Shown one piece after another: positions 16,567 to 25,621 of a stretch of DNA of 64,000 bases. Below the pieces are notes generated by a model. The model was not told the DNA's origin and made no database searches. It saw nothing but the letters and a program-made list of their open reading frames with translations. Position 1 is the stretch's first letter; every line of letters starts with the position of its first letter. Made by a program: the position numbers and the translations under genes. The stretch is taken from positions 4,464,001 to 4,528,000 of the forward strand of contig NZ_CP138953.1 of NCBI RefSeq assembly GCF_047126315.1, read 5' to 3'. The DNA is from Shimia sp022448905. Lineage in GTDB: Bacteria > Pseudomonadota > Alphaproteobacteria > Rhodobacterales > Rhodobacteraceae.

Positions 16567-17208
16567 TTATCCCTGGCTCGCTTGTTGCTCCTGCAGCCGT
16601 TGCCGCATTTCCTCGTTCTTGTTGTCTTTCCAACACTTGGCGAGGTCTGCCGCCGCCACATCATCCACCAGACAGGCGCTGTTTTCATGCATCCACTTTT
16701 CGATCTGCCGCGCCGCATTGTAGGTCAGGTTGGCCATCTGCTCTTCCGCGGTCATCGAGAAGCCGCTGGAGGCGATCAGCGAGGAGCCCGTGAAGGATTC
16801 CAGCACAAAGATTTCCTTGGCCTCTTCGTTGAACTTCGCTCCGGCCCGGTCATCCCAGGCGGTCACGGTGATGATGATCGCAGACTTTGGCTGCAGGATC
16901 AGCGGCACGCCCTTCTGGGCCAACGCATAGCCGTTGATGTTCACGCCAAAATGCACCAGCCGCGTGCCATTATAGCGCGACGCGCCCATACGGGCATCGA
17001 TGGCATTCTTCATGCTGGCAATAAACGCCTCAGTGTCCGCTTCACGCGACAGCGGCCCCTTCTGGATGTCCGGCGCGACCACGATGTTATGGCCCAGCAC
17101 AAAGTCGCCCAGATCCAGCGGCTCGTCGGTGACCTCTTTGGTGGGCGCCGTACAAGACACCAGCGCGGCCAACGCCGCGATGCATGCAACCAGTCTGAAC
17201 ATGGGCAT
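16567..17208 (-). CDS. putative lipoprotein, unknown function
   Basis: A 213-residue protein starting at 17208 (GGAG about 5 nt upstream) with a short signal peptide ending in the lipobox LVSC, so it is probably an outer-membrane or periplasmic lipoprotein. The mature part contains DFVLGHNIVVAPDIQKGP, NINGYALAQKG and IITVTAWDDRAGAKFN, and ends in a Gln/Glu-rich helix. I recognise a pattern seen in roseobacter hypothetical lipoproteins but no named family. It lies directly upstream of tuf on the same strand and is divergent from the P450 gene. Confidence 0.75.
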   Translation of the reverse strand: MPMFRLVACIAALAALVSCTAPTKEVTDEPLDLGDFVLGHNIVVAPDIQKGPLSREADTEAFIASMKNAIDARMGASRYNGTRLVHFGVNINGYALAQKGVPLILQPKSAIIITVTAWDDRAGAKFNEEAKEIFVLESFTGSSLIASSGFSMTAEEQMANLTYNAARQIEKWMHENSACLVDDVAAADLAKCWKDNKNEEMRQRLQEQQASQG

Positions 17209-17326
17209 TATTCTCCGCCACTCTTCCTCAATAAGTTGCCGTTGGCATATCGGATTGCCTGTGTCCGCGCAATCAAAGGCTTTGTGCACTCTGATCCCTC
17301 GCCTATTCTGCTCCGTAAGGAGAACC

Positions 17327-18712
17327 ATGATGTCTCATCTCGCACCAGCCCCTGACGCCCCAAAGCGCCCGCTGCCCGTGCATGCCGCCTTGGCCACCGA
17401 GCCACTGGGCCTGTTTGGCTCGCTCAAAGCCGCCCGCAGCAATCTGCTCTCGATCCTGCCGGAACTCGCCGTGCGCCAGCCCATGGTTTCCGGCCGCACC
17501 GGATTGCGTTGGCACATGGTCATGGACCCGGGCGCGATCCGCCGCATTCTTCTCGAAAAGGTAGACGACTACCCAAAGTCCAAAGCCACCAAGAACATCC
17601 TGCGCCCGGCTATTGGCGACAGCCTGTTCATCGCCGAAGGCGCCCATTGGCGGTGGCAACGCCGCGCCGCAGCCCCGGTGTTCACCCATCGCAACATTGC
17701 CAATCTCGCCCCAGTCATGGCACAGGCCGCCGAGCGCGCCGCCAGCCGTATCGCGGACCAAGCCCCCCACGCCGTCGATATGATGAGCGAGATGGTGCAG
17801 ACCACCTTTGACGTGATCAGCGAAGTGACGTTCTCCGGCGACGGCAGCTTTGACAGCTCCAAAGTGCATCAGGCCATCGATGACTACATCGCCGAGGCCG
17901 GCAAAATCTCGCTCCTGGATATGCTGGGTGTGCCCGACTGGGTGCCGCGTCCCGGCCGCATGATGTCCGGCAACGCCGTGGGCGACATGAAGCAGGTCGC
18001 CGACAGAGCCATTGAAGCCCGAAGGGCGCGCGGGGCCAAAGACACGCCAGACTTACTTGACCTGCTGCTCGCCGGTGTCGATCCGGAAACCAAGAAAACC
18101 ATGAACACCGCAGAGCTGCGCGACAACCTGCTGACCTTCATTGTGGCAGGCCACGAAACCACCGCGCTCACCCTCGCCTGGGCGCTTTATCTTTGCGCCT
18201 TTGACCAAGACGTTCAAGACAAGGCCCGCGCCGAAATTGCCGACATCTGCGATGATGGTGCGATTACCGGCGACCAGGCCATGCAGCTGACCTATGTGCG
18301 CCAAATCATCGACGAGACCCTGCGCCTCTACCCACCGGCGGGCATCATCTCCCGCACCGCGCAGACCAATGACATGCTCTGCGCCCGCGAAATCCGACCC
18401 GGCGACACCGTCATGATCCCGATCTACACCTTGCAACGCAATCGTCTGCTCTGGGACGATCCCGACGCCTTCAAGCCGGAACGTTTTGCCGACCGCAAAG
18501 CCATCGACCGCTACGCCTACCTGCCTTTCGGCGACGGACCCCGCATCTGCATCGGCGCCAGCTTTGCCATTCAGGAAGCGGTGATTGTGCTTGCCACTCT
18601 CCTAAAACGCTTCCGCTTTGATCTGGTTGAGGGCAAACCGCCCAAGCCAGTGATGATCCTCACTCTGCGCCCCGAAGGGGGCGTTTGGCTGCAAGCGTCT
18701 CCACTCGACTGA
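17327..18712 (+). CDS. cytochrome P450
   Basis: A 461-residue bacterial P450 monooxygenase. The I-helix oxygen-binding motif is FIVAGHETTALTLAW, the K-helix ExxR is DETLRLYPPAG, and the haem-binding loop is FGDGPRICIGASFA, with the cysteine as axial ligand. The start ATG at 17327 has AAGGAGA 4-5 nt upstream; earlier in-frame starts extend over the divergent lipoprotein gene and are rejected. The N-terminus has no membrane anchor, so it is soluble and needs redox partners, none of which are adjacent. Substrate unknown; the sequence resembles the fatty-acid/alkane-type branch only in general length. Confidence 0.9.
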   Translation: MMSHLAPAPDAPKRPLPVHAALATEPLGLFGSLKAARSNLLSILPELAVRQPMVSGRTGLRWHMVMDPGAIRRILLEKVDDYPKSKATKNILRPAIGDSLFIAEGAHWRWQRRAAAPVFTHRNIANLAPVMAQAAERAASRIADQAPHAVDMMSEMVQTTFDVISEVTFSGDGSFDSSKVHQAIDDYIAEAGKISLLDMLGVPDWVPRPGRMMSGNAVGDMKQVADRAIEARRARGAKDTPDLLDLLLAGVDPETKKTMNTAELRDNLLTFIVAGHETTALTLAWALYLCAFDQDVQDKARAEIADICDDGAITGDQAMQLTYVRQIIDETLRLYPPAGIISRTAQTNDMLCAREIRPGDTVMIPIYTLQRNRLLWDDPDAFKPERFADRKAIDRYAYLPFGDGPRICIGASFAIQEAVIVLATLLKRFRFDLVEGKPPKPVMILTLRPEGGVWLQASPLD

Positions 18713-18776
18713 ACACACACCCCTTGCCGGATCACCATCCCTTACCGCACACTCATTGGTAAGGGAGGCCCATGTC

Positions 18777-19589
18777 ATGACATCCGAGACCACCAAGCCC
18801 AGCGCGCCGGAAAAGCTGCCCCCACGGCCACAGCTCATCCCCGGCACCAACAAACTGTCGGCGCAAGACGTCACTGACGCGCTCAAATCCGGGTTTGACG
18901 ACTTCCTCGCCCATCCGGTGATGAGCGGCTTTTTCGGCCTGTTTTATGCCGCCTTCGGCATCCTCTTTGTCTGGTGTCTGGCGTGGCTTGGCAAAATCTG
19001 GATGATCATCCCGGCCTCGGTTGGCTTCCCTCTGGTCGCACCCTTTGCCGCCGCAGGCCTCTATGAAATGTCACGCCGCCGCCAAACAGGGCAAAGTTTC
19101 ACCTGGTCCGACATCTTCACCGTCATGGCCCGCCAGCGCAAACGCGAGATGGGCTGGATGGCCTTTGTCACGCTCTTCATTTTCTGGGTCTGGGTCTACC
19201 AAGTCCGCCTCTGGCTCGCGATCATCCTACAAGACGCGTCTTTCTCTGACTTCGCTGGCTTTCTGAACGTGGTCTTCCTCACGCCTGAAGGCTGGACCTT
19301 CCTCGCCATCGGCACCTGCGCCGGCGCCCTGCTCTCCGCCGCGCTGTTTTCGGTGACCGTAATCGCCATGCCGATGCTGTTGGATCGCGAAACCGATTTT
19401 GTGACCGCTATGCTGACCTCTGTGCATGTGGTCAAAGAGAACCCCGTGGTCATGCTGACATGGGCCGCAATCATCTCCGCCACCATGCTGCTGTCGCTGG
19501 TCCCTGCATTCTTGGGGTTAATCTTCACATTGCCAATTCTGGGCCACACCACCTGGCATCTATACCAACGGGCGGTGGAGTCACAATAA
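18777..19589 (+). CDS. DUF2189 family membrane protein
   Basis: A 270-residue inner-membrane protein with about six predicted helices, beginning after a proline-rich cytoplasmic N-terminus that contains the conserved DVTDALKSGFDDFLAHP. The segments GFFGLFYAAFGILFVW, LVAPFAAAGLYEMSRR and VVKENPVVMLTWAA fit DUF2189. Function unknown. AAGGGAGG at 18761-18768 supports the ATG at 18777. Confidence 0.82.
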   Translation: MTSETTKPSAPEKLPPRPQLIPGTNKLSAQDVTDALKSGFDDFLAHPVMSGFFGLFYAAFGILFVWCLAWLGKIWMIIPASVGFPLVAPFAAAGLYEMSRRRQTGQSFTWSDIFTVMARQRKREMGWMAFVTLFIFWVWVYQVRLWLAIILQDASFSDFAGFLNVVFLTPEGWTFLAIGTCAGALLSAALFSVTVIAMPMLLDRETDFVTAMLTSVHVVKENPVVMLTWAAIISATMLLSLVPAFLGLIFTLPILGHTTWHLYQRAVESQ

Positions 19590-19686
19590 CCTTGAAGCCA
19601 CGCAAATTCCGTTCCGACAGCACATTGTATCCATAGGAAAGAACTGCATACATACAGAAAACCATCCATAGATATGGAGCACTCAA

Positions 19687-20286
19687 GTGACACCCCCAAG
19701 CGTGGACAACATCATGAGAGAAGGCGGTCGGTCGCTGCGTGGCCCCCTTCGATGGGGCAATTTGACTGCCTTATATGCCTTTCTTGCTGGATGCATCGGC
19801 TTCCTTGTGAACCAGTTTGGCTACAATTTTCTGCTCCATGCTGACTACACCGACAGCACCCTTTCGAATGTGGTTCTCACAGGAGCTGGCGCGGTGGGTC
19901 TGTTCGGTGCGTCTTTCGTTGTCTTCTTTGATCGCAGGGCGCACAATGGACGTTTTTCTTGGCACCCCAAAATGCTTGTCCTGACCGTGGGCATATTCCT
20001 TATGTACAGCTTAGGCACCAGGGAACTTTTGCACTCTGGCCTGCTGGCGTCGGCCGCAATTAATGGCAGCACTGTTTCACACGAGCATATTGTGACTGGA
20101 AAAATCCGAAGCCAAAAAACGTGCAAGAGAGGACTGACATTTGACGATCTCCCCGCGTTCTGGAACCGTCTTTGCGGTGTCTCTGAAGATCAGTGGAATG
20201 CAATTGAGGTCGGCCAAAAACTCATCGTGACAGGCACCGGAAATCAGTTCGGAACCATTCCCAAAACCTTCCGTTACGCCAACTGA
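19687..20286 (+). CDS. hypothetical membrane protein
   Basis: A 199-residue protein from a GTG at 19687 (GGAG about 8 nt upstream). Three hydrophobic helices lie at about residues 28-48, 62-82 and 97-112, followed by a soluble tail of about 85 residues with two cysteines (KTCKRG, RLCGVSED). No family recognised. Base composition is less GC-rich than the neighbours, which fits an accessory gene. Confidence 0.6.
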   Translation: MTPPSVDNIMREGGRSLRGPLRWGNLTALYAFLAGCIGFLVNQFGYNFLLHADYTDSTLSNVVLTGAGAVGLFGASFVVFFDRRAHNGRFSWHPKMLVLTVGIFLMYSLGTRELLHSGLLASAAINGSTVSHEHIVTGKIRSQKTCKRGLTFDDLPAFWNRLCGVSEDQWNAIEVGQKLIVTGTGNQFGTIPKTFRYAN

Positions 20287-20303
20287 AGACCACATAAGGC
20301 TTG

Positions 20304-20341
20304 TATGCCCCTCAAGCACACTTATGCCCCTCAAGCACACT
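20304..20341. repeat. two tandem copies of a 19-bp unit
   Basis: TATGCCCCTCAAGCACACT occurs twice head to tail with no mismatch, 18 bp after the stop of the orphan membrane protein. It looks like a recent duplication. Confidence 0.85.
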
Positions 20342-20430
20342 GCCAGGCACTCAACCCAAACGCGCAGAATCGCTACAATTCGTAGCCGCACCGACCGTTG
20401 CGCCCGTCGCTTTTCATCAAAAACGCGCAC

Positions 20431-20469
20431 CTCCGCAAAACAGTCGTGATACCGACACAATACCGACGT
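20431..20469. repeat. 39-bp dispersed repeat, copy 2
   Basis: Matches 9976-10014 at 34 of 39 positions in the same orientation. It sits between the convergent orphan membrane-protein gene and parC, again in a gene-end context. Confidence 0.7.
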
Positions 20470-20480
20470 GACATTTCAAT

Positions 20481-20506
20481 GAAAAACGGAGGCGCAACGG
20501 CCCCCG
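20481..20506 (-). terminator. terminator of parC
   Basis: On the minus strand CGGGGGC, a six-base loop and GCCTCCG (one G-T pair) are followed by TTTTTC, just beyond the parC stop. Confidence 0.65.
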
Positions 20507-20510
20507 AAAT

Positions 20511-22859
20511 TTATTTGTCGAACTTGTAGTCTTTGGGGAAGCCATAGGGCGCTTTCTTGCCCACCCCGGCCCGTTTCCCAAGCCAATCTGACAGGTCTGG
20601 CTCGTGCCGCGTTTTGCCACTGCCGCCCATCGACCAGGTCAGACCATTTTCCCATTCAAAGGTGGTGATATCGGACAGCCCGCCGTCCAGCTCCAGCGTA
20701 CCCTGACGCCCGCGCGCCATGTTATACTTCTGAATTCGCACACCTTTTCCGCGCCCAAGCTCTGGCATCTCGGAAATCGGGAACACCAAGAAACGGCCGT
20801 TTTTGGACACCACAGCCACATGATCACCCGACACAGGCTTACAGATCATCGCGCGAATGTCGTCTTTCACGTTTAGCACCTGTTTGCCCGTCCGCGTCTG
20901 CGCAATCACGTCTTTTTCCGGCACCACAAACCCGTCACCCGCGCTGCTGGCCACCAGCAGCTTGCGATCCGGCTTATGCACAAAAATGTCAATGATTTCA
21001 GCCTCATTCGGCAGATCCACCATCAGCCGCACAGGTTCCCCCATGCCACGCCCGCCCGGCAAATTCGCCGCGCTCAGCGTGTAGAACCGCCCATTGGAGC
21101 CAAACATCAAAAGCCGGTCCGTCGTCTCCGCATGGAAGATGAATCGCGGCCCGTCACCATCCTTGAACTTCAGCTCCCGCTTCAGATCAATGTGGCCAGA
21201 CATGGCGCGAATCCAGCCCATCTGAGAGCAGACAATCGTCACCGGCTCACGGTCGATCATCGCCTCAATCGGCACCTCTTCAACTTCCGCCGCCTCGGCA
21301 AACACCGTGCGCCGCGCACCAGCTTCATAGCCCTTGCCGAAGGTCTTCTTCGCTTCTTTCAGCTGCTCGGAAATCCGCTCCCACTGCAGGTCGTCGCTGC
21401 CCAAAAGCGCAACGATTCCAGCGCGTTCTTCCTGAAGCGCATCCCGCTCCCGGATCAACTCCAGCTCTTCAAGACGCCGCAAGCTGCGCAGGCGCATGTT
21501 GAGGATCGCCTCGGATTGCACCTCGGTCAGCTGGGTGGCACCAGAGCCCGGCAACGGAGATTTGTAGTCCTTTTCATCCAGCGCGCGTGGGTGGTCCTGA
21601 TCCCAGTCCTCCGCCATCAACGCCTGCTTCGGCGCATCGTCATAGCGGATGATGTCGATCACTCGGTCCAGGTTGAGGAAGGCGATGATGAAGCCTTCCA
21701 AGACCTCCAGACGGTGGTCAATCTTCTCCATCCGGTGCTTGGACCGGCGAATGAGAACCTCGCGACGGAAGTCCAAAAACGCCCGCAGAACCTCTTTCAT
21801 GGAGCAAACTTTTGGCGTCACCCCATCAATCAAGACGTTCATATTCAAAGAGAATCGAATCTCTAGATCACTGCTGCGATAAAGCATGTTCATGAGCACA
21901 TCCGGCTCAACATTCTTGCTCTTCGGCTCCAGGATCACGCGAATGTCATCGGCCGATTCATCGCGCACATCCGCAAGAATAGGCACCTTCTTGGTCTGGA
22001 TCAGCTCCGCCAGCTTTTCGATCAGCTTGGACTTCTGAACCTGATACGGGATCTCAGTGACCACAATCTGCCACTGCCCGCGCCCAAGGTCTTCTTTCTC
22101 CCACTTACAGCGCAGCCGGAAAGAGCCACGCCCCGTGCGGTAGGCCTGCGCAATGCTTTCAGGCGGCTCAACAATCACGCCCCCGGTCGGGAAGTCCGGC
22201 CCCGGCACGTAGTTCAGCAACGTGTCATCGCGCACATCCGGCGTCTTGATCATGTGCAAGCAGGCGTCGCACAGCTCGCTGATGTTATGCGGCGGAATAT
22301 TGGTCGCCATACCCACCGCAATCCCGGAGGCACCGTTTGCCAGAAGGTTCGGGAAGGTCGCCGGCAGAACCACCGGCTCGCTCAGCGTGCCGTCATAATT
22401 CTCTCTGAAATCAACAGCATCCTCATTGAGGCCTTCCAGCAAGGCTTCCGCCACAGAGGTCATCCGCGCCTCTGTGTATCGGCTCGCCGCCGGGTTATCC
22501 CCGTCGATGTTGCCGAAGTTACCCTGCCCGTCGACCAACGGATAGCGCACGTTGAAGTCCTGCGCCAAACGCGCCATCGCGTCATAAATCGCCGCATCGC
22601 CGTGCGGGTGATAGTTGCCCATCACGTCGCCGGAAATCTTCGCCGATTTCCGGAAGCCGCCCGTCGCGCTAAGCTTTAGTTCACGCATCGCATACAGAAT
22701 ACGGCGGTGAACGGGTTTTAGCCCGTCCCGCGCGTCCGGCAGCGCCCGGTGCATAATCGTACTCAGCGCATAGGTCAGGTAGCGATCGCCAATCGCCCGC
22801 CGCAGCGGCTCAGTCACATTCTGTGTAGGGAGTTCGTCGTCATCGATCAGGTCAGTCAT
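20511..22859 (-). CDS. parC: DNA topoisomerase IV subunit A
   Basis: A 782-residue type IIA topoisomerase A subunit that, with ParE, separates linked chromosomes. The N-terminus contains YLTYALSTIMHRALPDARDGLKP and the breakage-reunion region with the catalytic tyrosine in AASRYTEARMT (about residue 126). The shorter, degenerate C-terminal beta-propeller, and GARRTVF without a GyrA box, favour ParC over GyrA. The quinolone-region sequence is HPHGDAAIYDAMARLAQ. The adjacent parE is not in the window. Confidence 0.95.
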   Translation of the reverse strand: MTDLIDDDELPTQNVTEPLRRAIGDRYLTYALSTIMHRALPDARDGLKPVHRRILYAMRELKLSATGGFRKSAKISGDVMGNYHPHGDAAIYDAMARLAQDFNVRYPLVDGQGNFGNIDGDNPAASRYTEARMTSVAEALLEGLNEDAVDFRENYDGTLSEPVVLPATFPNLLANGASGIAVGMATNIPPHNISELCDACLHMIKTPDVRDDTLLNYVPGPDFPTGGVIVEPPESIAQAYRTGRGSFRLRCKWEKEDLGRGQWQIVVTEIPYQVQKSKLIEKLAELIQTKKVPILADVRDESADDIRVILEPKSKNVEPDVLMNMLYRSSDLEIRFSLNMNVLIDGVTPKVCSMKEVLRAFLDFRREVLIRRSKHRMEKIDHRLEVLEGFIIAFLNLDRVIDIIRYDDAPKQALMAEDWDQDHPRALDEKDYKSPLPGSGATQLTEVQSEAILNMRLRSLRRLEELELIRERDALQEERAGIVALLGSDDLQWERISEQLKEAKKTFGKGYEAGARRTVFAEAAEVEEVPIEAMIDREPVTIVCSQMGWIRAMSGHIDLKRELKFKDGDGPRFIFHAETTDRLLMFGSNGRFYTLSAANLPGGRGMGEPVRLMVDLPNEAEIIDIFVHKPDRKLLVASSAGDGFVVPEKDVIAQTRTGKQVLNVKDDIRAMICKPVSGDHVAVVSKNGRFLVFPISEMPELGRGKGVRIQKYNMARGRQGTLELDGGLSDITTFEWENGLTWSMGGSGKTRHEPDLSDWLGKRAGVGKKAPYGFPKDYKFDK

Positions 22860-23020
22860 ACCCCGCTGATAGCTTTTGCCGATGCGCCGGTAAAGCAGAT
22901 GCGAGGGAACACTCGCGAATTTTTCCCCGACGTGTTATGATGTGTGCAGTGTAAACCTTTGTTTGATCCTGTAATGCGACAGTGTTGTGAGTACGGGTGA
23001 TTCTCTCGGGGGTTGATTAA

Positions 23021-23635
23021 GTGAACAAGTTTGTAATTATCAGTTTTGCATTTCTAGGCTTTGTATTTTGGGAGCTCAGCGGCGGGTCAGATTTCGAACC
23101 CAAAACGCGGGTTCAAACGGCCGACAAGAAGGCTCCACAGCAAGTTGAAGACGCGCCGGTTGTGGCGCGGGCGGCTTTGTCTGTGCCGATCATCAAGGCG
23201 TCTGCCACGCCTGCAGATACACAAAGCGCTGCCACGCCTGTCTTGTTGTCTGCAGAAGCAACCAATTTGCATGAAGCCGACACAACGCAACCGGCGCAAC
23301 CGGTTGTCGTGGCTTCGCTTGTTACGGGACTTGAGTCTTTTGCCACACCGGGCGCGCCAGTGCTTGTGAAACCGACCGTGACCGACGCCGACGTGCAGGA
23401 CACGCTGGCCTTGGCTCTGGAATCGCAAAGCGCACCCGACCTACGCCGCGTACGTGGTTCTCGCGTTAACATGCGCGGCGGTCCAGGCACATCTTACAAC
23501 GTGCTCATGGTCCTACCGCGTGATCGCGAAGTGGAAGTCTTGCGCGAGAATGGCTCCGGCTGGGTCAAGCTCAAGGATAGCGAAACAGGTCGAATCGGCT
23601 GGATGGCCAGTAAAATGCTGGTGGCATCGAACTGA
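23021..23635 (+). CDS. SH3-domain exported or anchored protein
   Basis: A 204-residue protein from a GTG at 23021. The N-terminal hydrophobic stretch (FVIISFAFLGFVFW) is a signal anchor, residues about 30-135 are an Ala/Pro/Thr-rich periplasmic linker, and residues about 145-200 are a bacterial SH3 domain (RVNMRGGPGTSYNVLMVL, then GWVKLKD and GWMASKML). Such domains bind peptidoglycan or peptides in the periplasm. Probable cell-envelope role. Confidence 0.8.
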   Translation: MNKFVIISFAFLGFVFWELSGGSDFEPKTRVQTADKKAPQQVEDAPVVARAALSVPIIKASATPADTQSAATPVLLSAEATNLHEADTTQPAQPVVVASLVTGLESFATPGAPVLVKPTVTDADVQDTLALALESQSAPDLRRVRGSRVNMRGGPGTSYNVLMVLPRDREVEVLRENGSGWVKLKDSETGRIGWMASKMLVASN

Positions 23636-23680
23636 ACTGCTCCCTAAGTTGCAAAAAACTCATTTTGCGACGGGGCGTCG

Positions 23681-24514
23681 ATGTCACAGAAATCCATTTT
23701 AATCACCGGCTGCTCGTCCGGAATCGGCCTGGCAGCAGCACATAGCCTGCGCGCCCGTGGTTGGCGCGTGTTTGCTTCGTGCCGCAACCCCGACGACTGC
23801 AAACACTTGGTTTCGGAAGGCTTTGACAGCCCCCGCATTGAATTGCGCGATGCTGAAAGCATCCACGCTGGCCTACAAGAGGTTTTGGCGTCCACAGGGG
23901 GCACGCTGGATGCCCTCTTCAACAACGGTGCCCGCGGCATGCCCGGCGCAGTCGAAGACCTCCCTGCCGATGGCCTGCGCGACCTCATGGAAAGCAATGT
24001 CATCGGCTGGCATGACCTCACGCGCCAAGTGATCCCCGTCATGCGGGCGCAGGGCCATGGCCGGATTGTTCAAAACTCTTCGGTCCTAGGCTACGTCTCG
24101 ATGCGGTATCGCGGCGCCTACGTGGCGAGCAAACATGCCATCGAGGGCCTCACTGACAGCCTGCGCATCGAGCTGCGCGACACACCCATCCACGTCAGCC
24201 TGATTGAGCCCGGCCCGATAACCTCTGACATGCGCAAGAACAATGCGGCGCAGTTCTTTGAGTGGATCGATTGGGAAAACTCCGCCTTTGCGGAGGACTA
24301 CAGACACGGGCTGGTCAAACGGTTCACCGAGAAGCAGGAAGGCCTGGACCCGTTTGAGCTCCCCGCAGAGGCCGTGTGCAAGAAACTGATCCACGCGGTG
24401 GAGGCTAATCGCCCGCGTGCGCGATACCGCGTTACTACCCCCGCCCACATCATGAATGTGTTTCGACGCGCCCTGCCAACGTCCTTCCTTGATTGGGTGA
24501 TCGCCAGGGCTTGA
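23681..24514 (+). CDS. SDR family NAD(P)-dependent oxidoreductase
   Basis: A 277-residue classical short-chain dehydrogenase. The cofactor motif is TGCSSGIGLAAAHSL, the NNGARG motif follows near residue 88, the catalytic serine is in QNSSVLGY and the YxxxK is YVASKHAI. A hydrophobic and basic C-terminus (RVTTPAHIMNVFRRALP) is typical of retinol/steroid-dehydrogenase-like SDRs. Substrate unknown. Confidence 0.9.
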   Translation: MSQKSILITGCSSGIGLAAAHSLRARGWRVFASCRNPDDCKHLVSEGFDSPRIELRDAESIHAGLQEVLASTGGTLDALFNNGARGMPGAVEDLPADGLRDLMESNVIGWHDLTRQVIPVMRAQGHGRIVQNSSVLGYVSMRYRGAYVASKHAIEGLTDSLRIELRDTPIHVSLIEPGPITSDMRKNNAAQFFEWIDWENSAFAEDYRHGLVKRFTEKQEGLDPFELPAEAVCKKLIHAVEANRPRARYRVTTPAHIMNVFRRALPTSFLDWVIARA

Positions 24515-24593
24515 TGCGACGTAGTGTCAGAGGTGGTTCAGTTTTGGGCAATGACCCGCTACACCAGTGCCACCGCTGAACATGGAGACCCCT

Positions 24594-24797
24594 ATGGCAA
24601 ACGATCCCCTCTTCTGGCTTATCGCAGTCACCTGCCTGGCCGTGCTGTTCATCCTTCTGGTTGGCATCGGAGGATTTGCCAAAGGTGGCGAGTTTAACAA
24701 AAAATATGCCAACAAAATCATGCGCCTACGTCTACTCGCGCAGTTCATTGCGGTCATTCTGATCGTTGGTTTTGTCTGGCTACGCAGCGGAGGCTGA
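24594..24797 (+). CDS. HIG1-like twin-transmembrane small protein
   Basis: A 67-residue protein with two hydrophobic helices (residues about 5-24 and 47-63) joined by a basic loop, FNKKYANKIMRLRLLAQ. This is the layout of HIG1/twin-transmembrane proteins, which in mitochondria and some alphaproteobacteria act in respiratory-complex assembly. The ATG at 24594 has GGAGA upstream. The adenosyltransferase gene begins 4 bp after its stop, so the two are co-transcribed. Confidence 0.8.
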   Translation: MANDPLFWLIAVTCLAVLFILLVGIGGFAKGGEFNKKYANKIMRLRLLAQFIAVILIVGFVWLRSGG

Positions 24798-24801
24798 GCA
24801 C

Positions 24802-25374
24802 ATGGTTGTTCTCAACAAAATCTACACGCGCACCGGAGATAAAGGCACCACAGCCTTGGGCAATGGCGACAGAGTCGCCAAACATGACGCACGCGTGGCC
24901 GCCTATGGCACCACCGACGAGCTCAACGCTTTCCTCGGTGTCGCTCGTCTGCATGCCGAAGGTGACATGGACGCGGCGCTCGCTCGCATTCAGAACGACC
25001 TGTTTGATTTGGGCGCAGATCTGTGCCGCCCCGACATGGCCAAAGATGCCGAGGCCGAGTACCCGCCGCTGCGGGTGGTTGCCAGTCAGGTCTCCCGTCT
25101 TGAAAGCGAAATTGACGACATGAATGCCCAACTGGAGCCTTTGCGCAGCTTCATCCTGCCCGGCGGCTCTGCACTGGCTGCCCAGCTGCATGTGTGCCGC
25201 ACGGTTGCCCGACGTGCAGAACGGTTGTCCGTAGATCTGGCGCAATCTGAGGACATCAATGCTGATGCGGTGACCTATCTCAATCGCCTCAGCGACTGGT
25301 TCTTTGTGGCAGCGCGCATCGCCAACCATGAAGGCCGTGCCGACGTGCTTTGGGTTCCTGGCGCGAATCGCTAG
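24802..25374 (+). CDS. PduO-type cob(I)alamin adenosyltransferase
   Basis: Transfers the adenosyl group of ATP to cob(I)alamin to make adenosylcobalamin. The 190-residue protein has the PduO ATP motif YTRTGDKGTTALGNG at residues about 7-21, then AAYGTTDELNAFLG, and further on RTVARRAERLSVDLA; length fits the single-domain PduO family. The ATG at 24802 is preferred (GGAGG upstream). Not linked to corrin genes here. Confidence 0.92.
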   Translation: MVVLNKIYTRTGDKGTTALGNGDRVAKHDARVAAYGTTDELNAFLGVARLHAEGDMDAALARIQNDLFDLGADLCRPDMAKDAEAEYPPLRVVASQVSRLESEIDDMNAQLEPLRSFILPGGSALAAQLHVCRTVARRAERLSVDLAQSEDINADAVTYLNRLSDWFFVAARIANHEGRADVLWVPGANR

Positions 25375-25621
25375 ATGGTTGAGTGAGGCCGTTAGCGCCA
25401 ACAAGGTAGTTGACGCAAATTCCCCTTACGTAACTTTTCTGCGCCGCGGAAACATTCTTGCAAAAAACGTGGCGTGAAAACGCTGATACGCGACGTCGTT
25501 GCGCCTAAACGTGACGATTTTGCTCTGTTTCGCCAGCGTTGCACACTATATCAACGCGGTGAGAGCATTCCGATGAGCTGCCTTTAGGCGGCTTTGACAA
25601 ACTTTGAGGAGTCCTACGCCC

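Noticed and set aside
15369..16793. A 474-codon plus-strand frame over tuf
   Set aside because: Antisense shadow of the highly biased tuf codons, His/Val-rich and without a domain.
23648..23671. Hairpin GTTGCAAAA / TTTTGCGAC between the SH3 and SDR genes, considered as terminator
   Set aside because: The stem is AT-rich with a G-T pair and has no T-run after it.
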